From NCBI GenBank assembly GCA_963691755.1, contig OY829366.1, positions 372,001-436,000 of the forward strand: a DNA stretch of 64,000 bases, written 5' to 3'. Position 1 is the stretch's first letter. Every line of letters starts with the position of its first letter. Source of the DNA: Dinoroseobacter sp013215265. GTDB taxonomy: Bacteria; Pseudomonadota; Alphaproteobacteria; Rhodobacterales; Rhodobacteraceae. The translations under genes were made by a program, and so were the position numbers. The notes beneath the pieces were generated by a model that was given only the letters and a program-made list of their open reading frames with translations, had not been told where the DNA came from and did no database searches. Shown here in pieces: positions 39,350-47,632 of the stretch.

Positions 39350-40228
39350 TCAGGCCTGTTGCGATTGCGCGGTCATCGGGATCAGTCGCCGCGCTTGTTG
39401 CGTGACCATGTGCGCCAACATCGCCTCGCCCGGGCAGGATGGGATAGACGCGATCGCGCCCCCCAGAATGTCCTTAAGTCGAGATACCGCGCCGTCGACC
39501 CCCAGCAAATTCACCGAGTTCGGCCGTCCATGGCGCGCATCCTGACCGACCGGTTTGCCGATGTCTTCGGCTGCCATTAAGGCATCACGCAAATCGTCGG
39601 CAACCTGGAAGGCCTCTCCAATGCGGTCGCCCAACTCGAACCAAGGCTCAGGTTCTTCACCGGCCGCAATGGCGCCCATTTGCGTAGCAGCGATAAAGAG
39701 CGCGCCTGTCTTCGACCGATGGTAGGCACTAAGATCAATCTTGGCTTCGCTTTCCCACCCCTGACCTGCACAGATACCATTTGGCATTCCGCTACGCCGC
39801 GCCAGCGCCAGAACAAGCTGCGACGCACGGGCAGGGTCGATTGTTCCGGTGCGCGCAAGCACCTCATAGGCCAGCATGATCAGACTGTCGCCGGTCAAAA
39901 CCGCCAGCGGTTCTGAGAACGCGCGGTGCACAGAGGGCTTGCCCCGCCGTGTCTCGGCATTATCGAAACAGGGCAAGTCGTCATGTACCAGCGATGCGCA
40001 ATGCATCAATTCCAGCGCTGCCGCAGCCGCGTCCGCAATCTGGGGCTGATCATCGCCACACGCGACTGACACCGACAGAAGTATGGTTGGACGAATACGC
40101 GCGCCACCAGGTTTAGTCGCGTAGTCCAATGCCGCAGAAAGCCGAGCAGGTGCAGCTCCATCTCGCGCGGTGTTGATTGCCGCGCAGACCGCGCTGTCAA
40201 TTCTTTCGGAAAGTCCCAAACTTGACAT
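39350..40228 (-). CDS. crtE: Geranylgeranyl diphosphate synthase
   Basis: Prenyltransferase that extends FPP to GGPP for carotenoids and for the bacteriochlorophyll tail. First Asp-rich motif is LVHDDLPCFDNAETRRGKPS; second is FQVADDLRDALM (DDxxD). The open frame reaches 40270, but that ATG lies inside a PpsR site and lacks a ribosome site. I prefer the ATG at 40228 (MSSLGLSERID), 292 aa, though its spacing to GAGAGG is short. It is divergent from crtD. Confidence 0.92.
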   Translation of the reverse strand: MSSLGLSERIDSAVCAAINTARDGAAPARLSAALDYATKPGGARIRPTILLSVSVACGDDQPQIADAAAAALELMHCASLVHDDLPCFDNAETRRGKPSVHRAFSEPLAVLTGDSLIMLAYEVLARTGTIDPARASQLVLALARRSGMPNGICAGQGWESEAKIDLSAYHRSKTGALFIAATQMGAIAAGEEPEPWFELGDRIGEAFQVADDLRDALMAAEDIGKPVGQDARHGRPNSVNLLGVDGAVSRLKDILGGAIASIPSCPGEAMLAHMVTQQARRLIPMTAQSQQA

Positions 40229-40264
40229 CCTCTCGCTGTACCGATCAGTAGCATCGGCCTTTGG

Positions 40265-40282
40265 TGTCATTAATTTCTGACA
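40265..40282. promoter_or_regulatory. PpsR site near crtE
   Basis: TGTCATTAATTTCTGACA, TGT-N12-ACA, in the crtE-crtD divergent promoter. Confidence 0.82.
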
Positions 40283-40288
40283 CTAATA

Positions 40289-40306
40289 TGTAAATCATAC
40301 TGGACA
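40289..40306. promoter_or_regulatory. PpsR site near crtD
   Basis: TGTAAATCATACTGGACA, TGT-N12-ACA, 24 bases from the crtE-side site and 30 bases before the crtD start. Confidence 0.8.
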
Positions 40307-40335
40307 GATGCCTAGTGTGAGTCAACAATTCTGAA

Positions 40336-41844
40336 ATGCATTCGCAGAACCCAGGTCGATTTCCCGTGCCGCGCGTCATAGTCATTGGCGCCGGTTTCGG
40401 TGGTTTATCCGCAGCGCTGCTGCTACGCGCTTCCGGCAATGACGTGACACTTCTGGAACAGCATGACTGGGTTGGCGGTAAAGCACGCGCGGTTCCCACG
40501 ACCGCAGGACTTTCGGATGCGGGGCCAACCGTGTTGACCATGCGCCACGTCTTTGACGCGCTGTTTGCGGCAACTGGCGCGCGCCTTGAAGACCATGCAA
40601 AGCTGACACGCGAGCCCCTTCTTGCGCGACACTATTGGCCGGATGGCAGCAAGCTTGATCTATTCGATGATCGGCAGGCCAGTGCGTTGGCGATACGTGA
40701 TTTTGCTGGTTCCAAGGCTGCGCACGAGTTTGAGCGTTTTGCCCAAGACGCAGAATCGCTCTTCACGCTCTTCGACGCACCTATGATGCAAAACCCCGAA
40801 CCGTCATTTGCAGATCTTGCACGCCACGCCCTATCTGCACCTCGACATCTGCCAACGCTTTTGACGTTCAACAAGCTTACACAGAAACTGGCGCATAGCT
40901 TTTCTGATCCCCGGTTGCGGCAACTCTTTGGCAGATACGCCACGTATGTTGGCGGCTCACCTTTGGAAGCGCCGGCGCATCTTTCCCTGATCTGGCGGGC
41001 AGAAGAAGCAGGCGTCTGGCGGGTGGATGGCGGGATGCATCATCTCGCTCAAGTGTTGGCTGATCGTTTTCAAGCAATCGGAGGTCAGCTTCTGACAGGA
41101 GCACCCGTACACCATCTAGAAGCCGACGCGACGAAGATCACGGGTGTCTGTTTAAAGAACGGACATGGTTTGCCTGCCGACTTCGTCGTGTTCGCAGGCG
41201 ACCCCCGCGCCTTGGCAACGGGATTGCTGGGCAAAGATGTTTCTCACATCGCGCCAACCACAAAATCTGCTCCGCGCAGTTATTCCGCCCGCGTCTGGAG
41301 CTTCGCAAGCGCTGCAATCGGACCCGAACTAGGCCATCACAACGTATTTTTCGCATCGGACCCAGCCTCAGAGTTTCGGGATCTGCGAGCAGGACGCACA
41401 CCAACTGCACCTACAATTTATGTTTGCGCACAAGATCGAGGCAGCGGACGCGGACGACCTAAGGGCCAGGAACGCTTTGAGATCATTCTCAATGCCCCCG
41501 CCATAACCAGCAAGACCCCTAACCCCGAGGAGGTCCAGACATGCCGCCAACTGACATTCCAAACGCTCCGCCGCTTCGGCCTGACTTTCTCGCCAAGTCC
41601 TCCGGACAACGCGCTGACCACCCCGACCGGGTTCGAACATCTGTTTCCGGGATCAATGGGCTCACTCTACGGGCAGAGCCCACATGGAATGACGGCAGCT
41701 CTGAAACGACCCCGGGCGCGCACGGCTCTATCGGGGTTGTATCTGGCGGGCGGGGGCACGCATCCGGGCGCGGGGGTTCCGATGGCTGCGCTCTCCGGAC
41801 GGCACGCGGCCGAGGCGATCATGCAGGACCTCGTTTCGACCTGA
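40336..41844 (+). CDS. crtD: Hydroxyneurosporene (methoxyneurosporene) desaturase
   Basis: 502-aa FAD-dependent carotenoid 3,4-desaturase of the CrtI family. FAD motif VIVIGAGFGGLSAALLL at the N-terminus; LLEQHDWVGGKARAV; C-terminal LYLAGGGTHPGAGVPMAALS. It introduces the double bond at C-3,4 in the spheroidene branch. Start ATG at 40336 directly after the promoter with two PpsR sites. Its stop overlaps the probable start of crtC. Confidence 0.94.
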   Translation: MHSQNPGRFPVPRVIVIGAGFGGLSAALLLRASGNDVTLLEQHDWVGGKARAVPTTAGLSDAGPTVLTMRHVFDALFAATGARLEDHAKLTREPLLARHYWPDGSKLDLFDDRQASALAIRDFAGSKAAHEFERFAQDAESLFTLFDAPMMQNPEPSFADLARHALSAPRHLPTLLTFNKLTQKLAHSFSDPRLRQLFGRYATYVGGSPLEAPAHLSLIWRAEEAGVWRVDGGMHHLAQVLADRFQAIGGQLLTGAPVHHLEADATKITGVCLKNGHGLPADFVVFAGDPRALATGLLGKDVSHIAPTTKSAPRSYSARVWSFASAAIGPELGHHNVFFASDPASEFRDLRAGRTPTAPTIYVCAQDRGSGRGRPKGQERFEIILNAPAITSKTPNPEEVQTCRQLTFQTLRRFGLTFSPSPPDNALTTPTGFEHLFPGSMGSLYGQSPHGMTAALKRPRARTALSGLYLAGGGTHPGAGVPMAALSGRHAAEAIMQDLVST

Positions 41845-42761
41845 CGGTTCCGCCTGACGGCTACGCCTGGTGGTATATCGACGGGATCAGCGACGATGGG
41901 GAACGTGCAATTTCGGTCATTGCATTCATTGGATCGGTGTTTTCGCCTTGGTACCGGTGGTCCGGACGGCGTGATCCACACAACAATGTCTGCATCAATG
42001 TCGCCACCTACGGACGCGGTGGACGGTTCACCATGACCGATCGCGGGCGCGCAGCGCTGCGTCAGTCGCCTGAGCGCTTCACCGTGGGTCCCTCCAGCCT
42101 GCATTGGACCGGCGATCGTCTGGAAATATCGGTCGATGAACGCGGCGGGCCCCCGTTCTTTGGCCGGATCAGGGGCAAGATCACTGTGACCCCTTCAGCG
42201 ATCAGTGATCAGGAATTGCCGCTTACCCCGGATGGGGCGCATATCTGGCGACCCTTTGCACCGGTTTCAGACATATCAGTGGATTTAGACGCCAAGGGCT
42301 GGCGCTGGAAAGGACATGGGTATTTCGATGCCAATTTCGGCACGCGCGCGCTGGAAGCCGATTTCGATGACTGGACTTGGGGCCGTTATCCTACAACGCA
42401 CGGCGCAACTTGCTTCTATGATGCGCGGCACCGTGATGGCGGCACCCTTTCGGCTTCGATAGATTTCTCCCCTGACGGGGATGCCCGAATGGTCGATGCG
42501 CCTCCAACAGCACGCCTGCCACGCAGTCTCTGGGCGGTCGCGCGCACCACCCGCGCCGATTCTGGTCACACACCCCGTCAGGTCAAAGCGATGCTCGACG
42601 CGCCGTTTTACACGCGCGCCATGGTCGAAACTAAGATCCGTGGCGAGCGCAGCACCGGCGTACACGAAGCCCTTGACCTGACGAGATTTCGCAGCCCACT
42701 TCTGATGCCTATGCTGGCCTGCCGCGTCCCGCGCAGGGCGGGGTGGCGATTCACGGATTAG
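41841..42761 (+). CDS. crtC: Carotenoid 1,2-hydratase (hydroxyneurosporene synthase)
   Basis: Adds water to the 1,2 double bond of neurosporene/lycopene ends. Conserved-looking sequence starts at PDGYAWWYIDGISDDG and continues IAFIGSVFSPWYRW, FTVGPSSLHW and HGYFDANFGTRALEADFDDW. The frame is open to 41541 (ATG), but that overlaps crtD by 300 bases. No ATG, GTG or TTG lies near the crtD end. CTG at 41841 overlaps the crtD TGA as CTGA, like the ATGA couplings elsewhere, and gives 306 aa; ATT at 41910 (GGGGA 7 bases before) is a second choice. Its end overlaps the tspO end by 4 bases. Confidence 0.85.
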   Translation: MTVPPDGYAWWYIDGISDDGERAISVIAFIGSVFSPWYRWSGRRDPHNNVCINVATYGRGGRFTMTDRGRAALRQSPERFTVGPSSLHWTGDRLEISVDERGGPPFFGRIRGKITVTPSAISDQELPLTPDGAHIWRPFAPVSDISVDLDAKGWRWKGHGYFDANFGTRALEADFDDWTWGRYPTTHGATCFYDARHRDGGTLSASIDFSPDGDARMVDAPPTARLPRSLWAVARTTRADSGHTPRQVKAMLDAPFYTRAMVETKIRGERSTGVHEALDLTRFRSPLLMPMLACRVPRRAGWRFTD

Positions 42762-43219
42762 TCCACAACTTCGGGATTCAGCCGCAAAACTGAAAGGTTC
42801 AGTGCTGCTGCAACCGAAACCCATGCAACATAGGGCACAAACATTAGCCCCGCGATCCGATCAAGCTGCCAAAGCGCAACTGTGCAGGCCACGACGGACA
42901 CCCACAAAAGCGACAGTATCACCATTCCGACACGCAAGCGACGCAACCCGAAAAATACCGGTGTCCAAAGCGTGTTCAGCGCGATCTGCAACGCCCAGAG
43001 TGCCAAGGCGAGACCTGCGCCGGGCATCATAGCAACGCGCGCTGCAGCAAATGCCATCAGGAAATAGAGGGTCGTCCAAGCCACTGGAAACAACCAGTTC
43101 GGAGGGGTCCATCCCGGTTTCTTCAGGCCCTCATACCAGCTTCCGGTTGGAAACAACGCCCCAGTGGCACCAGCTGCAAAGCAAGCCAGCAAAAAAACCG
43201 TAAACAGAATGTATGTCAC
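42758..43219 (-). CDS. tspO: Tryptophan-rich sensory protein TspO
   Basis: 153-aa five-span membrane protein of the TspO/MBR family, which in Rhodobacter binds tetrapyrroles and negatively controls photosynthesis genes in oxygen. Aromatic motifs GSWYEGLKKPGWTPPNWLF and WTTLYFLMAFAAARVA are typical. The GTG at 43219 overlaps the crtB stop (GTGA); the longer frame to 43321 lies inside crtB. It is the third gene of crtI-crtB-tspO, the same order as in Rhodobacter. Confidence 0.93.
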   Translation of the reverse strand: MTYILFTVFLLACFAAGATGALFPTGSWYEGLKKPGWTPPNWLFPVAWTTLYFLMAFAAARVAMMPGAGLALALWALQIALNTLWTPVFFGLRRLRVGMVILSLLWVSVVACTVALWQLDRIAGLMFVPYVAWVSVAAALNLSVLRLNPEVVD

Positions 43220-44259
43220 TGCGCGATCCCGTGCTTTCCCTTTGCCTCCACGGCCTGCGCGGCACGGGTACGGTCTTCGACCGCCAGCCGGGACAGTGTT
43301 GCCGTGACAGCATCGCTCCAATGTGGCTTCGGAGCTTCTGCAGCAGAATCTATAAGGAAGGCCACTTCCGGCAAGGGTGCGGCATAAATCATTGGAGAGA
43401 CAGGAAGCACAGTAGAAGCGCCACTGCGCATCACCGACAGTCCCAGCATCCCAAGCTTTTGCACTTTAGTGGTTCGTGCGCGCCGGGTTATGGGATCGTA
43501 GCCCATTTGCTGAAGTTGATCTCCAATACCAGCATAGATGTAGCGCGCAGCATATATGCCTGGTCGACATCTGAGGGGCAAAACAGCGATACCGGACTCT
43601 GATCGGCGATAAAGTCTTTCGGCCTCGATCAGCAGGTTGCGCACCATGTAGCGAACCACTTTGCTTGGACGTGGGTCTTCCATCAACGCCTCAGGCGAAA
43701 GCCCGGATTTCTCCAACCAGTCCAGCGGAAGGTATAACCGGCCTTCCAACGCGTCTTCGCCCACGTCGCGCGCGATGTTGGTCAGTTGCATGGCAACACC
43801 CAGATCGCACGCCCGCGCAAGCGCGGACCGATCTCTGACACCCATCAACACGCACATCATGACGCCAACTGAGCTGGCGACCCGAGCAGAATAAGAAATC
43901 ACATCGCTAAGCGTAGCATAGCGGCGGTAGGATACGTCCCATTCGAGCCCCTCCAACAACGCCTCCGGCAGCGCACGCGGCATGTTGTAATGCTCGATCA
44001 GAGCAGCAAAGGCCCTGTCTGGCGGCGCATTCTCTGGACGCCCTGCATAGGCAAGATCCAACCTTTCGCGCAATCGCGCCAAAGCCGCCGCCTTGTCACG
44101 TGTCAGATCGACCTCGTCATCCGCCACACGGCAGAAGGCGTAAAGCGCAAGTGCGGGATCACGGACTGCGCCCGGTAAAAGCCTTGAGGCCGCATGAAAA
44201 GACAAGGATCCGTGACGGATCGCGGCTTCGCAATGGGCCAGGTCCTTGGGGTCGATCAT
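43216..44259 (-). CDS. crtB: Phytoene synthase
   Basis: 347 aa; condenses two GGPP to phytoene. Squalene/phytoene synthase motifs: ALYAFCRVADDEVD (first Asp-rich), then CDLGVAMQLTNIARDVGEDA (second). The ATG at 44259 overlaps the crtI stop (ATGA) and gives MIDPKDLAHCEAAIRHGS; the longer frame to 44403 is inside crtI. It is co-transcribed with crtI under the PpsR-controlled crtI promoter. Confidence 0.96.
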   Translation of the reverse strand: MIDPKDLAHCEAAIRHGSLSFHAASRLLPGAVRDPALALYAFCRVADDEVDLTRDKAAALARLRERLDLAYAGRPENAPPDRAFAALIEHYNMPRALPEALLEGLEWDVSYRRYATLSDVISYSARVASSVGVMMCVLMGVRDRSALARACDLGVAMQLTNIARDVGEDALEGRLYLPLDWLEKSGLSPEALMEDPRPSKVVRYMVRNLLIEAERLYRRSESGIAVLPLRCRPGIYAARYIYAGIGDQLQQMGYDPITRRARTTKVQKLGMLGLSVMRSGASTVLPVSPMIYAAPLPEVAFLIDSAAEAPKPHWSDAVTATLSRLAVEDRTRAAQAVEAKGKHGIAQ

Positions 44260-45800
44260 GAAACCACCGCTGCGTCGGGAACAAGTTTGGCCAGCACTTC
44301 GGCACTGGAGATAACGCCCGGCAGACCTGCGCCCGGATGCGTTCCCGCCCCTACGAGATAGAGCCCCGATACCTCTTCGCTGACATTGTGCGGACGGAAC
44401 CAAGCGCTTTGCAGAATGCGTGGCTCAATTGAGAAGCCGCTGCCCAGAGGCGACAGATATCTGTCGCGGAACGTTTCTGGCGTAAACACCAGCGATTCTG
44501 TCAGATTTTCGCCAAGACCGGGCAGCAACTGTTGCTCGAGAAATGCTTGAACCTTCCGCCGATAAGGTTCGGCTTCGCGCTCCCAATTCACCGGGTTGCT
44601 ATGTCCAAGATGGGGCACAGGCGACAACGCGTAGAATGTGTCTCCGCCATCGGGTGCCACTGTCGGATCGGTCACCGATGGCCGATGCACATAGAGGCTC
44701 ATGTCTTCGGACAACGAGCCCTTAATGAAGATATCTTTTACCAGGTCACGGTAGCGCGGCCCGTTAAGAATCGTATGGTGTCCGACTTCTGGCCACGCAT
44801 CCCGTGTTCCTTTGGTGCCAAAGTACCAGACGAACAAACCCATCGACCAACGTGAACGTTTCAATCGCGACGTGGTCCAGCGACGTCTTTTGTGCGATCG
44901 AAGCAAGCGGTCATAGGTATGCCCGCTATCGGCGTTTGAGACGACAACATCGGCCGTCAGGATTTCGCCTGTCGTCAGCCGCACCCCGCGTGTGCGACCG
45001 TCTCTGATCAGGATCTCATCCACTTCCGCGTCATAACGCAGGGTGCCGCCCTGATCAGCGACCACGCCCGCCATGGCTTTCGCAATCGCAGCCACGCCGC
45101 CGATCGCGTAATGCACCCCAAATTCTTTCTCGAGATGGCTGACAAGTGTGTACATGGATGTGACGTGAAAGGGGTCCCCGCCAATAAATAACGGGTGAAA
45201 CGAAAACGCCATTTGCAAGCGTGGATCGCGAAACCGGAGCGCCGCGTGGCGTGCAACCGAGCGATCAGCCCGCAACCATGCAAAGCGCGGGAGCACCTTG
45301 ATGAGGTCAGCCAGCTTGTGCATTGGACGACGGCCCAGATCTTCAAAGCCAAACTGGTAACGCGCTTCGCTGTCACGCAGAAATGCATCATAGCCTGCGA
45401 CATCGCCCGGCGACAGGCGCGCAACTTCGGCCCGCATCGCATCTGTATCCTGAGAGGCGGTAAAGACCGACCCGTCAGGCCAGCGAATTTCATAGAAAGG
45501 CTCCATGGCCTTCAGATCGACATCCCTATCGAAATCGCGGCCACAAGCCTGCCAAAGCTCCCGAAAAACCTGAGGAACCGTCACGATCGTTGGGCCCAGA
45601 TCGAACCGGTGACCGCCTTGCCATATCGCGGAACCGCGCCCCCCCGGACTGTCCAGTCGATCAAGCACGCTGACCCTGTACCCCTTGGCGCCAAGGCGCA
45701 TGGCCGCCGCAAGGCCGCCGAGGCCTGCGCCAATCACGACCGCTTTCGGACGCCGAGTGTCCGAGGCAAGGCCAGCCAGAATGGGATCGTCACGTGTCAT
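44256..45800 (-). CDS. crtI: Phytoene desaturase
   Basis: 514 aa, FAD enzyme that makes neurosporene/lycopene from phytoene. FAD motif VVIGAGLGGLAAAMRLGAKG, then GGRGSAIWQGGHRFDLGPT, and C-terminal LYLVGAGTHPGAGLPGV. The ATG at 45800 has GAGG 5 bases upstream. Upstream ATG/TTG codons (45830, 45839) would place the start inside a PpsR site. It is divergent from crtA, with two PpsR sites between them. Confidence 0.95.
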   Translation of the reverse strand: MTRDDPILAGLASDTRRPKAVVIGAGLGGLAAAMRLGAKGYRVSVLDRLDSPGGRGSAIWQGGHRFDLGPTIVTVPQVFRELWQACGRDFDRDVDLKAMEPFYEIRWPDGSVFTASQDTDAMRAEVARLSPGDVAGYDAFLRDSEARYQFGFEDLGRRPMHKLADLIKVLPRFAWLRADRSVARHAALRFRDPRLQMAFSFHPLFIGGDPFHVTSMYTLVSHLEKEFGVHYAIGGVAAIAKAMAGVVADQGGTLRYDAEVDEILIRDGRTRGVRLTTGEILTADVVVSNADSGHTYDRLLRSHKRRRWTTSRLKRSRWSMGLFVWYFGTKGTRDAWPEVGHHTILNGPRYRDLVKDIFIKGSLSEDMSLYVHRPSVTDPTVAPDGGDTFYALSPVPHLGHSNPVNWEREAEPYRRKVQAFLEQQLLPGLGENLTESLVFTPETFRDRYLSPLGSGFSIEPRILQSAWFRPHNVSEEVSGLYLVGAGTHPGAGLPGVISSAEVLAKLVPDAAVVS

Positions 45801-45820
45801 GATAGCCTCAACGCTACATA

Positions 45821-45838
45821 TGTCAGACATACTTGACA
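45821..45838. promoter_or_regulatory. PpsR site before crtI
   Basis: TGTCAGACATACTTGACA, TGT-N12-ACA, 20 bases before the chosen crtI start. Confidence 0.83.
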
Positions 45839-45888
45839 ATCCTTGGTTTTTTTCAATTGAAATAAGGGTTTTCCGATCTCTCGTATCA

Positions 45889-45906
45889 TGTCAAACTAAT
45901 ATGACA
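45889..45906. promoter_or_regulatory. PpsR site before crtA
   Basis: TGTCAAACTAATATGACA, TGT-N12-ACA, directly before the crtA ribosome site; 68 bases from the crtI-side site. Confidence 0.83.
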
Positions 45907-45923
45907 CTTAGAGGAGGCGTCTC

Positions 45924-46631
45924 ATTCAGACCGTCACGCTGAATTTCTATCGCTTCGACACTGCCGGCGCTCGGCTATGGGCGCTTGCTATGATGGCGAT
46001 TGCCAGGATTCCCCTGTCGCGGGTTTCCGGCCTGTCGTTCTGGAAGCTATGTGGTTCCGGTGGCGGAGAGGGCTTCACGCCACGGGTTAGCATTGATGTC
46101 TTTGCAATATTATGTGTTTGGCCAGACATGGAAACTGCAGAGCGCCAGACGCGTGAGGCGAAAATTTTTCAGCGCTACCGCCGCCGCGCATCCGAAAGCT
46201 GGACAGTGTTCCTGACACCCGTTTCTGCGCGGGGGGCCTGGTCGGGGGTCAGCCCGTTCACACCCTCAAAATCCGAACCAGTTGGTCCGATCGCAGCTTT
46301 GACCCGCGCAACCATCAAACCGTCGATCCTCATGCGGTTCTGGCAACGCGTGCCTGACATCAGCCGGGTGATCGGAGCCGATCCCAATGTGGCTTTCAAA
46401 ATTGGAATTGGCGAAATACCATTGATCCAGCAGGTTACGTTCTCGATCTGGCCCAACGACAAGGCGATGGCGGATTTTGCGCGCACACCCGACGGCCCAC
46501 ACGCCAAGGCCATCAAGGCCGTCCGCGACGGCAGTTGGTTTCAAGAAGAGCTTTATGCCCGGTTCCGCATCCTTGGTGAAAGTGGCAGTTGGAACGGAGG
46601 CAGTCCTTTGAAGGGCCTGATATCGGAATGA
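45924..46631 (+). CDS. crtA: Spheroidene monooxygenase (ATT start)
   Basis: Oxygen-dependent enzyme that converts spheroidene to the 2-keto carotenoid spheroidenone. The first ATG in frame is 45990, but coding sequence runs upstream as QTVTLNFYRFDTAGARLWAL, as expected for CrtA. AGGAGG (45912-45917) is followed 6 bases later by ATT at 45924, with no ATG, GTG or TTG nearby, so ATT is the likely start (235 aa). Other features: FTPRVSIDVFAILCVW and GADPNVAFKIGIGEIP. The stop overlaps the bchI start (ATGA), tying crtA to bchI-D-O. Confidence 0.92.
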   Translation: MQTVTLNFYRFDTAGARLWALAMMAIARIPLSRVSGLSFWKLCGSGGGEGFTPRVSIDVFAILCVWPDMETAERQTREAKIFQRYRRRASESWTVFLTPVSARGAWSGVSPFTPSKSEPVGPIAALTRATIKPSILMRFWQRVPDISRVIGADPNVAFKIGIGEIPLIQQVTFSIWPNDKAMADFARTPDGPHAKAIKAVRDGSWFQEELYARFRILGESGSWNGGSPLKGLISE

Positions 46632-47632
46632 CCTACGCTTTTCCATTCTCTGCCATTGTCGGTCAGGACGACATGAAACAGGCGATGATCCTCACCGCCA
46701 TCGACCCAAAACTGGGTGGTGTGCTGGTCTTTGGAGATCGCGGCACGGGGAAAAGTACGGCCGTACGTGCATTGGCCGCGCTCTTGCCGCCAATCGACGC
46801 GGTGAAAAGCTGCCCCGTCAATGCAGCGCACCCAAAAGACTGCCCCGATTGGGCCAATCTGGACAGCAAAGAAATCGAGACGCGTCCAACCCCGGTTATT
46901 GATCTGCCCCTTGGCGTGACCGAAGACCGGGTAACTGGTGCGCTGGACATAGAACGCGCCCTGACCCAAGGCGAAAAAGCGTTCCAACCCGGCCTTCTGG
47001 CCGCTGCCAACCGAGGGTATTTGTATATCGACGAGGTGAACCTGCTGGAGGATCACATCGTCGATCTTCTTCTGGACGTTGCCCAGTCCGGAGAAAACCT
47101 CGTGGAACGAGAAGGGCTATCGATACGGCACGCTGCGCAATTTGTTTTGGTTGGGTCCGGCAACCCCGAGGAGGGTGAACTGCGCCCACAATTGCTTGAC
47201 CGCTTTGGTCTTTCGGTCGAAGTCCGAACACCAACTGAAATAGAAGACAGAATTGAGGTCATCAAGCGCCGGGACAGCTACGAGAAGTCACCGTCTCGCT
47301 ACGTTGGCAGGTGGCGCAAAAAGGATGGCGAGATTCGAGACAAAATTCTCGCAGCGCGCGAAAGCCTTTCCGGAATCGACACGAAGAAACCCATATTGCG
47401 TGATTGCGCGGAACTGTGTGTCGCGCTTGGATCCGATGGCTTACGCGGAGAGCTGACCTTGTTGCGCTCAAGCCGGGCGCTTGCCGCGTATGAAGGCGCA
47501 AGCGCGGTAACACGTGATCATTTGCGCAGTGTTGCGCCGATTGCTTTGTCGCACCGTTTGCGTCGCGATCCTTTGGATGAAGCGGGGTCCGTCGCACGCG
47601 TCACCCGCGCTGTTGACGAGGTCTTGGGGTGA
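46628..47632 (+). CDS. bchI: Magnesium chelatase subunit I
   Basis: 334-aa AAA+ ATPase that with BchD and BchH inserts Mg into protoporphyrin IX. Walker A GDRGTGKSTAVRALA, Walker B LYIDEVNLLEDHIVD, arginine finger region EEGELRPQLLDRFGLSV. The ATG at 46628 overlaps the crtA stop; the frame open to 46589 is inside crtA. The stop overlaps the GTG of bchD (GTGA). Confidence 0.97.
   Translation: MTYAFPFSAIVGQDDMKQAMILTAIDPKLGGVLVFGDRGTGKSTAVRALAALLPPIDAVKSCPVNAAHPKDCPDWANLDSKEIETRPTPVIDLPLGVTEDRVTGALDIERALTQGEKAFQPGLLAAANRGYLYIDEVNLLEDHIVDLLLDVAQSGENLVEREGLSIRHAAQFVLVGSGNPEEGELRPQLLDRFGLSVEVRTPTEIEDRIEVIKRRDSYEKSPSRYVGRWRKKDGEIRDKILAARESLSGIDTKKPILRDCAELCVALGSDGLRGELTLLRSSRALAAYEGASAVTRDHLRSVAPIALSHRLRRDPLDEAGSVARVTRAVDEVLG

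Noticed and set aside
41541..41840. Upstream extension of crtC to the ATG at 41541
   Set aside because: It lies entirely inside crtD in another frame and shows Gly/Arg/Ser-rich shadow composition; the conserved-looking part begins near 41841.
43220..43321. Longer tspO start at 43321
   Set aside because: Inside crtB; the GTG at 43219 overlaps the crtB stop and begins directly at the first membrane span.
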